Notes under the pieces: generated by a model
Databases searched by the model: none
What the model was told of the DNA's origin: nothing
Seen by the model: only the letters and a program-made list of their open reading frames with translations
Made by a program: the position numbers and the translations under genes
In this document: piece after piece, positions 45,062 through 51,053 of the stretch
How positions within the stretch are numbered: the first letter of the stretch is position 1
Layout of the letters: the number at the start of each line of letters is the position of its first letter
Assembly (NCBI RefSeq): GCF_014649375.1
Contig: NZ_BMSX01000020.1
Location: forward strand, 124,001-188,000
DNA: 64,000 bases
Reading direction: 5' to 3'
Origin: Streptomyces aurantiogriseus
Lineage (GTDB): Bacteria; Actinomycetota; Actinomycetes; Streptomycetales; Streptomycetaceae

Positions 45062-45261
45062 GCCTGCTCCTCTCTCCTGCTGTGCTGCTGTCCTGCCGTT
45101 GTGCTTCTTCTGCCGCTCTCGGTCTTCTTCCTTGCCTTTCTCATTACTGACGCCCAGTCACCTGAAGTCAGTCATATGAAATGGATTAACGCCACTATCT
45201 GTACGGCTTTCGAGTGCCTCGCTCGCCCGCACGGGTGAGCCGATCCGAAGGAATGAAGTCT
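45062..45261. promoter_or_regulatory. Divergent upstream region of the GH26-like and ATP-grasp genes
   Basis: A 200-base gap, much less GC-rich than its surroundings around 45100-45200, between genes that diverge. It should hold both promoters. I cannot pick convincing -35/-10 pairs by eye, and no gene is seen. Confidence 0.4.
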
Positions 45262-46518
45262 GTGCCGCTGCTCGACACCCGCGTCCCCGCCGTTCTCCTG
45301 CGGATCGACCGCAATCCCTTTCACCACGGAACGCTGGGTGCCGTGCGCTCGCTCGGCAGAGTGGGAATCGACGTGCATGTGGTCGCCGATTCCACGGGAA
45401 GTCCCGTGTCCGGATCGCGTTTCGTACGGGAAATGCATCCCCCGCCACCACCCGGGTCCTCCGCCCGCGAGATCGCCGACGCGCTGCGCCGGGTGGCCAC
45501 CCGGATCACGCGGCCCGCCGTCCTGATCCCGATGGACGACGCGAGCGCGGTCGCCGTGGGCCGCATGCGCGAGGAACTCGCGCCCTCCTACCTGCTGCCC
45601 GCCCCCGGCGCGCTGCCCGAACACGTCGCCGACAAGGCCGAACTGGCCGCTGTCTGCGCGGCCCTGGACATCCCGCACCCGGTGACGCTGGTCCCGGACA
45701 GCCCGGCGCAGGCCGCCGACGCCGCCCGGCGGCTGGGGTTGCCGCTGGTGGCGAAGTGGAGCCGGCCCTGGCTGCTGCCGGCCGGCAGCGGGCTGCGCAG
45801 CACGGTTCTGGTGAACTCCGCGCGGCAGGCCCGGGAGCTGTATCTGCGCACCGAGGAAGCGGACAGCCCGCTGCTGCTGCAGGCGTACCTGCCGCCGGGC
45901 CCGGACCGCGACTGGTTCATCCACGGATACGCCGACCGCTCCTGCGTGGTGCGTGGGGGCGGCACAGGCCGCAAGCAGCGGGCGTGGCCGCGCGGGGCGG
46001 GCCTGACCGCGGTCGGCTGCTGGACGGCCAACCCACAGGTGCGGGCGCTCGCCGAGCGGCTCACCGGCGAGCTGGGCTACCACGGCATCTTCGACCTCGA
46101 CTTCCGCCGCTGTGGCGCGACGGGCCGCTACCACCTGCTCGACTTCAACCCGCGCCCCGGCGCCCAGTTCCGGCTCTTCTCCGACTCCGCCGGACTGGAC
46201 GTCGTACGCGCTCTGCACCTCGACCTGACCCACCGTCCGCTGCCGGAGGGCGCGCCGCTGGTAGGACGGTCGTTCGTGGTGGAGAACTACGCACCGCTCG
46301 CCGCGCTGCGGCCCGCGCCCCGCGGACGCGAACTGGCCTGGCACGCCCCGGACGACCCGGCTCCCGGCCGGGCGATGCGGACCCTGTGGTGCCGCCACGT
46401 GTCCCGCCGACTGCGGGAGCGGCTGTGCGCGGCCCTGTCGGCACCCGCGCCGACGCACGTGGTCCGCCAGGCGGCCGCGCCCTCCCTGTCCGACGACGAG
46501 AAAGCGAGCAGTTGCTGA
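45262..46518 (+). CDS. ATP-grasp ligase-like protein
   Basis: A protein of about 418 residues with an ATP-grasp fold: an N-terminal domain (LRIDRNPFHHGTLGAVRSLGR), the ATP-binding middle (PLVAKWSRPW, LLLQAYLPPGPDRDWFIHGY) and the metal-binding DFNPRPGAQF near the end. ATP-grasp enzymes form an acyl-phosphate and join it to an amine or thiol. I chose GTG 45262, nine bases from AAGGA; the ATG at 45253 touches that SD and is less likely. It shares one base with the flavoprotein gene, so they are a pair, possibly adding an amino-acid-like group to the polysaccharide precursor. Confidence 0.8.
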   Translation: MPLLDTRVPAVLLRIDRNPFHHGTLGAVRSLGRVGIDVHVVADSTGSPVSGSRFVREMHPPPPPGSSAREIADALRRVATRITRPAVLIPMDDASAVAVGRMREELAPSYLLPAPGALPEHVADKAELAAVCAALDIPHPVTLVPDSPAQAADAARRLGLPLVAKWSRPWLLPAGSGLRSTVLVNSARQARELYLRTEEADSPLLLQAYLPPGPDRDWFIHGYADRSCVVRGGGTGRKQRAWPRGAGLTAVGCWTANPQVRALAERLTGELGYHGIFDLDFRRCGATGRYHLLDFNPRPGAQFRLFSDSAGLDVVRALHLDLTHRPLPEGAPLVGRSFVVENYAPLAALRPAPRGRELAWHAPDDPAPGRAMRTLWCRHVSRRLRERLCAALSAPAPTHVVRQAAAPSLSDDEKASSC

Positions 46519-47783
46519 TGTACGACCTGCTGGTGGTGGGCGCCGGTCCGTACGGCCTGTCCATCGCGTCCCACGCCGCGGCCGCCGGGCTGGACCTGCG
46601 CGTCCTCGGGCGGCCCATGGCATCCTGGCGGGACCACATGCCCCGCGGCATGTTCCTGAAGTCGGAGCCGTGGGCCTCCAACCTCGCCGATCCGTCCGGC
46701 CGCTGGCGTCTGGACGCGTACTGCGCCACCCAGGGGCTCACGGCGCGCCACGCGGAGCCGATCCCGGTGGAGACGTTCGCCGCCTACGGCCTGTGGTTCG
46801 CGCACCACGCCGTACCCCGGGTGGACGAGCGCATGGTGAGCCGGGTGGCGGCCTGTCCGGCCGGCTTCGAAGTGGTCACCGAGGACGGAGAGGTGCTGCG
46901 CGCCCGGACCGTCGCGCTGGCGGTCGGCGTCATGCCCTTCGTGAACGTGCCGTCCCCGCTGCGCGGCCTGCCCTCCACACTCGTCACTCACAGCAGCCAC
47001 CACGGTGACCTCGGCCGCTTCCGCGGCCGGGACGTCACGGTGATCGGGGGCGGCCAGGCGGCCCTGGAGACGGCGGCGCTCCTCGCCGAACAGGGCACCC
47101 GCGTACGGGTGCTGGCGCGGGCGGACCGACTGCGCTGGAACGACGTGCCGCCGCCCGTGCGGCGCCCCTGGTGGCAGTCGGCCCGCACCCCGCACAGCGG
47201 CCTCGGCTGCGGCTGGCGCAACTGGTTCTACGCCGAACGTCCGAACCTCTTCCGTCGCCTTCCCGAGCCGACCCGGGTCCGCATCGCGGCCACCGCACTG
47301 GGGCCGGCGGGCGCCTGGTGGGTACGGGACCGGGTCGAGCCGGTGGTGGAGATGCTGCTCGGCCGCGAGGTCGCCGCGGCCCGTACGGTGCCGGGCGGCC
47401 TACGGCTGGAGACGGTGAGCCGGACGGGGGAGCTGGGCTCCCTGGAGACCGAACACGTCGTCGCCGCCACGGGGTTCCGGGCGACTCTGCACCGGCTCGA
47501 CCTGCTCTCCGCCGAGCTCCGCGGGAGCCTGGCGACGACGGCCGACGGCTCCCCCGCGGTCGGACGGGACTTCGAGTCCTCGTACCCCGGGCTGTTCCTC
47601 GCAGGCCTGCTCACGGCCTCCGCCTTCGGCCCGGCCATGCGCTTCGTCCACGGCGCGACCTTCACCGCGACGACCCTCGTCCGAGGCGTACGCCGACGAC
47701 TGCGCACCGCCTCACCCGCCCAGCCCGTCCCGGTACCGGCGGGCCGGAAAGCCGCGGAGGCACTGTGGAACACGCGCCACTGA
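46518..47783 (+). CDS. FAD-dependent oxidoreductase (lysine/ornithine N-monooxygenase-like)
   Basis: A 421-residue flavoprotein. The FAD-binding GxGPYG motif is in LLVVGAGPYGLSIAS, the second (NADPH-type) Rossmann motif in VTVIGGGQAALETAALLAEQG, and the late VVAATGFRATL motif is typical of N-hydroxylating and flavin monooxygenases. The substrate is unknown. It overlaps the ATP-grasp gene and is the last gene on this strand of the polysaccharide locus, so the two may modify the same small substituent. Confidence 0.83.
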   Translation: MYDLLVVGAGPYGLSIASHAAAAGLDLRVLGRPMASWRDHMPRGMFLKSEPWASNLADPSGRWRLDAYCATQGLTARHAEPIPVETFAAYGLWFAHHAVPRVDERMVSRVAACPAGFEVVTEDGEVLRARTVALAVGVMPFVNVPSPLRGLPSTLVTHSSHHGDLGRFRGRDVTVIGGGQAALETAALLAEQGTRVRVLARADRLRWNDVPPPVRRPWWQSARTPHSGLGCGWRNWFYAERPNLFRRLPEPTRVRIAATALGPAGAWWVRDRVEPVVEMLLGREVAAARTVPGGLRLETVSRTGELGSLETEHVVAATGFRATLHRLDLLSAELRGSLATTADGSPAVGRDFESSYPGLFLAGLLTASAFGPAMRFVHGATFTATTLVRGVRRRLRTASPAQPVPVPAGRKAAEALWNTRH

Positions 47784-47798
47784 CCGGACGTGCGGCAG

Positions 47799-48059
47799 TC
47801 AGTTCCTCCTTTTCCTCCTGCCGCTGCGCCGGGAAGCGACTTCACGCCTGCCATAGTTTCGCTGCCATCGGATCTTCTGACTGGTCCAGTGGTGGGACCC
47901 GGTGAAGTGCCAGTATCGACAGTCGGAGCATCGGTAGATACGGTCCGGGATCCGGTCCAGCAGTGGCTGCCTGACCAGCCAGACCCTCGCCTCGGATTCA
48001 GTGCGGAACGACGCTTTCCCGGTCTCCGGGCAACGCGGATAGATAATTACATCACTCAT
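47799..48059 (-). CDS. Small zinc-ribbon-like protein with atypical codon use
   Basis: An 86-residue basic protein. The centre has YRCSDCRYWHFTG, a CxxC pair with nearby His residues, and an earlier PRCPETGK; the last 20 residues are very Arg/Lys-rich. This suggests a nucleic-acid-binding zinc module. GGAGG sits right before the ATG at 48059. Codons such as GTA, ATT and TAT are frequent at the start, unlike neighbouring genes, which hints at horizontal origin. I do not recognise a named family. Confidence 0.6.
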   Translation of the reverse strand: MSDVIIYPRCPETGKASFRTESEARVWLVRQPLLDRIPDRIYRCSDCRYWHFTGSHHWTSQKIRWQRNYGRREVASRRSGRRKRRN

Positions 48060-48255
48060 GTGACCTCCGATGCGCGATTCGGCCCACATCTCTCTTCGAC
48101 AGGAGGATGGAATCGATGCTGCATCAGAAGTAAACCGCTGGATCAAGCGGGTGACTCCGTTACGGATGAGTAGCCTTCAAGCTTCATCCGAATAGCCCCG
48201 CATTGGCTGCTGATGTGAATTGCGCTGATCGGATGGTATCGGGGCGGGAAAAAGA

Positions 48256-48325
48256 GGAAGCGGCCATCAGGATGATGGCCGCTTCCCGCACCAGGGCCCC
48301 TCCACGCATGCATGGAGGGGCCCTG
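48256..48325. terminator. Two strong adjacent hairpins
   Basis: First stem: 14 perfect pairs, 48256-48269 with 48273-48286, three-base loop. Second stem: 13 perfect pairs, 48292-48304 with 48313-48325. They lie in the 306-base gap between the zinc-ribbon gene and the first small secreted protein gene, both on the minus strand, and should end transcription of the latter. An A-rich run precedes the first stem. Confidence 0.85.
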
Positions 48326-48365
48326 CTTCATTCACTTCTGAACCAGTCGCCGGACGATCGTCCGA

Positions 48366-48611
48366 TCACTTGGGCGGAGCGACCTGCGTGCAGAAGTTAC
48401 CGATATTCGTGATGCTGTCGCCCCCGACACTGACCGGCGCACTGATCGTGATCAGGGACGAGGTGAACGCCTGTTCGCAGTTCAGGAACTGCGCGTTTTC
48501 GATGCCGGCGTCAGGCGGGTCACCACCGTCGTTGTGAGCCTGGGCCACCCCGGCACCCGTCAGGCCGATGCTACTGATGGCGGTAGTCACCAGCATGACC
48601 TTCTTGAACAT
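48366..48611 (-). CDS. Small secreted two-cysteine protein (paralogue 1)
   Basis: An 81-residue exported protein: signal peptide MFKKVMLVTTAISSIGLTG...AQA, then a mature part of about 57 residues with two cysteines in the contexts NCEQAF and NIGNFCT. These contexts recur in the two paralogues that follow, so the family is defined by the spacing between a CEQxF and a NIGNFC motif. It is the most divergent copy. Start alternatives are GTG 48617 and ATG 48629; GGAG lies upstream. Size, signal peptide and Cys pair recall chaplins, but the chaplin consensus is absent. Confidence 0.72.
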   Translation of the reverse strand: MFKKVMLVTTAISSIGLTGAGVAQAHNDGGDPPDAGIENAQFLNCEQAFTSSLITISAPVSVGGDSITNIGNFCTQVAPPK

Positions 48612-48847
48612 GCGCACGCATATCTCCATGGATTGAGTCGCGGCCACCACAAAACGTCGTGGCCTCGATCAGCGCAGCAAAGGGGATGTCGAGCCCTTAC
48701 CGCCTCGACATCCCCTGGTCCGCGCATTGCTGACCCTCGCCCCGGCGGCCCCGAGCCGACAGCGATCAGGGTGTCCGACGCGGCAAGGACTTGAGGAGTG
48801 GGCCTCACACAGGAGGTGTGAAACCCGCCTCTTCAGGGCGCCTGGGA

Positions 48848-49108
48848 TCAGCCCTCGACGGACCCGATCACCGTGCAGAAGTTGCCGATGTTCGACTGGG
48901 AGTCGCCGCCGACGGCCCCGACGCCGGGCGCGAAGGCGGCACCACCGGCGAACTCCTGCTCACAGTCCACGACCTGCAGGTTGTCGATGGCGAAGGGGAA
49001 CGGGTCGTCGTAGTCGTGGCCACCGGTGGCGCTGGCAACACCGCTGCCGACGAGGCCGAGGCCGCCGACCATCACCGCAACGGCCGCGGCCTTCTTGAGC
49101 TTGTTCAT
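48848..49108 (-). CDS. Small secreted two-cysteine protein (paralogue 2)
   Basis: An 86-residue exported protein: signal peptide MNKLKKAAAVAVMVGG...ASA, then about 60 residues with GGHDYDDPFPFA, VVDCEQEF and NIGNFCTVIG. It is nearly identical in the signal peptide and both Cys contexts to paralogue 3. ATG 49108 has CGGAGACG before it. A GTG at 49132 in the same frame has a perfect AAGGAGG five bases upstream and could be the true start or a second one. Function unknown; probably a cell-surface or secreted structural peptide with one disulphide. Confidence 0.78.
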   Translation of the reverse strand: MNKLKKAAAVAVMVGGLGLVGSGVASATGGHDYDDPFPFAIDNLQVVDCEQEFAGGAAFAPGVGAVGGDSQSNIGNFCTVIGSVEG

Positions 49109-49220
49109 CACGTCTCCGTTTTCTTCACGCACACGACCCTCCTTACGGACCGTGTCCGGCTCATCACAGACGCTAACACGAGCCTCACTTAACGCGCTAT
49201 TTCCGACACGCTCGATTAAG
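49109..49220 (-). promoter_or_regulatory. Duplicated promoter and leader of paralogue 2
   Basis: About 70 bases directly upstream of the ATG are almost identical to those ahead of paralogue 3, including AAGGAGG and a TTAGCGTCTGTGA element; similarity fades beyond about 49195. From 49221 to 49565 no gene is seen. Confidence 0.65.
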
Positions 49221-49565
49221 CGAAATTGATTAACCTATGCCCCTTTTGTGAAAATCGGAGATGCGGACCACACCAGAACAGCCGGAGCCCGGGCCTCGAA
49301 AGCGGGACTGCGGCAGAGGGCCCAAAACAGAGTGCCTCCGACAGGCACTGGAACGCAGGAGCATGCATGCTCCGGTTCGCACCGGCCGAAGGCACTTTCC
49401 GTTCGTACCCCGGAAACACGACGCCTTCCGGGGGCCAGTCACCCTTGGGCAGCAGTGCCACCCGCAGGTCAGTCGGCCCCTCGCAAGGGACTTCCAACGC
49501 GACAGGGACCGGGGACCGCGTCTCACGCCGAGGGCACGAGACCGGGCTCTCCGCCGCGCCTTGGA

Positions 49566-49832
49566 TCAGTCGCCGACGGACCCGATCACCGTGCAGAAGT
49601 TGCCGATGTTCTGCGAGTTGTCGCCGGTGACCGCACCCGTGACGGGGGCGAACGCGGTACCACCGTCGAACGACTGCTCGCAGTCCACAACCTGCAGGTT
49701 GTTGATGGCGAACGGGAAGGGGAACGGGTCGTCGTAGTCGTGGCCACCGGTGGCGCTGGCAACCCCGCTGCCGGCGAGGCCGAGGCCGCCGACCATGACC
49801 GCTACGGCCGCAGCCTTCTTGAGCTTGTTCAT
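49566..49832 (-). CDS. Small secreted two-cysteine protein (paralogue 3)
   Basis: An 88-residue exported protein, a tandem duplicate of paralogue 2: the same signal peptide, GGHDYDDPFPF, VVDCEQSF, NIGNFCTVIG, with differences concentrated between the two cysteines (AFAPVTGAVTGDNS against AFAPGVGAVGGDSQS). ATG 49832 and an upstream GTG at 49856 (with AAGGAGG) repeat the start ambiguity of paralogue 2. The shared leader shows that the duplication included regulation. Confidence 0.78.
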   Translation of the reverse strand: MNKLKKAAAVAVMVGGLGLAGSGVASATGGHDYDDPFPFPFAINNLQVVDCEQSFDGGTAFAPVTGAVTGDNSQNIGNFCTVIGSVGD

Positions 49833-49945
49833 CACGTCTCCGATTTCTTCACGCACACGACCCTCCTTACGGACCGTGTCCGGCTCGTCACAGACGCTAA
49901 CACAGGCCTCCCTTAACCCACCATTTCCGACACACCCGATTGAGT
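49833..49945 (-). promoter_or_regulatory. Duplicated promoter and leader of paralogue 3
   Basis: The counterpart of 49109-49220. The rest of the gap to 50171 holds no gene; it includes a low-GC stretch near 49940-50000 where the promoter should lie. Confidence 0.6.
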
Positions 49946-50107
49946 CCACTAATGACGTTATGCACCTTTTACGACAACCGGAGTAACAGGATCACACCAC
50001 AGCAGGAGGGCGGGCTTTTAGGGCGAATGGAGGAAATCAGCAATGTTCGCCCCTGCGGTTCCGGCAATTGCCGTCGCCGCCTTCGGCCTCGTCCGGACAT
50101 GGCTGTA

Positions 50108-50140
50108 GGCCGCGAGGGACAGGAAAATCACCTCGCGGCC
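50108..50140 (-). terminator. Hairpin after the ABC permease gene
   Basis: GGCCGCGAGG (50108-50117) is the exact inverse of CCTCGCGGCC (50131-50140), with a 13-base loop. On the minus strand it follows the permease stop at 50172. Confidence 0.6.
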
Positions 50141-50171
50141 GGTAAACGCGCGCTACGGAACGTCGCGCGGC

Positions 50172-51053
50172 CTACGACACCACGTCCTTGCGGGCGAACC
50201 CCCGGAAGGCCAGGGCGAACAGCACCACCGCGTACGTCACGGAGATCGCGGTGCCCTGGATCATGCCGGACCACTCCGGCGTGGGCTGGACGGCGTCGGC
50301 CCAGGCGAACTGCCAGTGCGCGGGCAGGAAGTCGCGCCAGTCACCGAGGGCCGTGACGGCGTCGAGGACGTTGCCGACGATGGTCAGGCCGACCGCGCCG
50401 CCGACCGCGCCGAGCGGGGCGTCCGTCTTCGTCGACAGCCAGAACGCGAGCCCGGCGGTGACGAGTTGGGACACGAAGATGTACGCCACGACCACGACGA
50501 GCCGCTGGGCGGCGGTGCCCGTGTCGAGCGCGCCGCCGGTGGGCAGCTGGAGCGGGCCCCAGCCGTAGGCGGCGGTGCCGACGGCGAGGGCGATGACGGG
50601 CAGCAGGACCATCGCGGCCAGGCTGAGGCCGAGTCCGACGACGAGCTTGGACCACAGGAGACGGGCTCGGGGGACGGGTGCGGCGAGGAGGTAGCGCAGG
50701 GAGGACCAGCTCGCCTCCGAGGCGACCGTGTCCCCGCAGAACAGGGCGACGGGGATGACGAGGAGGAAGCCCGCCGACACGAACAGGTTCACCGCGGCGA
50801 AGTTGGCGCCGGAGGCGGTGGCCGTGTCCATCAGGTTGATGCGGTTGCCGCCGTCGCCGCCCCCGCCCGGCTCGCCGCCGATCGCGAAGGCGACGAGCAG
50901 GACGAACGGCAGCACCGCCAGGATGCCCCCCATGATCAGCGTGCGGCGGCGCTTGAGCTGGCGGACCAGCTCGACGCGCAGCGGCAGGGTGCGGGACGCC
51001 CGGTAGCCGGAGGCGGTCTCCACGGGTTCGGTCCGCTCGGTGAGCGTGCTCAT
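50172..51053 (-). CDS. ABC-2 type transporter permease
   Basis: A 293-residue permease with about six membrane helices, starting after a cytosolic segment (ELVRQLKRRRTLIMGG) and with a large extracytoplasmic loop after the first helix. SEASWSSLRYLLAAPVPRARLLWSKL is typical of ABC-2 permeases. Its ATG overlaps the stop of the hydrolase-ATPase fusion by four bases, so the two form an exporter. The substrate is unknown; the fused peptidase-like domain suggests a peptide or a link with surface processing. Confidence 0.88.
   Translation of the reverse strand: MSTLTERTEPVETASGYRASRTLPLRVELVRQLKRRRTLIMGGILAVLPFVLLVAFAIGGEPGGGGDGGNRINLMDTATASGANFAAVNLFVSAGFLLVIPVALFCGDTVASEASWSSLRYLLAAPVPRARLLWSKLVVGLGLSLAAMVLLPVIALAVGTAAYGWGPLQLPTGGALDTGTAAQRLVVVVAYIFVSQLVTAGLAFWLSTKTDAPLGAVGGAVGLTIVGNVLDAVTALGDWRDFLPAHWQFAWADAVQPTPEWSGMIQGTAISVTYAVVLFALAFRGFARKDVVS

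Noticed and set aside
49226..49737. Overlapping plus-strand frames of 134-158 codons between paralogues 2 and 3
   Set aside because: Mutually overlapping, no SD or conserved motif, and they cross the opposite-strand paralogue 3 gene.
48366..49832. Three small secreted proteins as chaplins
   Set aside because: Size, signal peptide and Cys pair fit, but the chaplin core (HVPVNLCGNTV-like, ending GNTC) is absent in all three.
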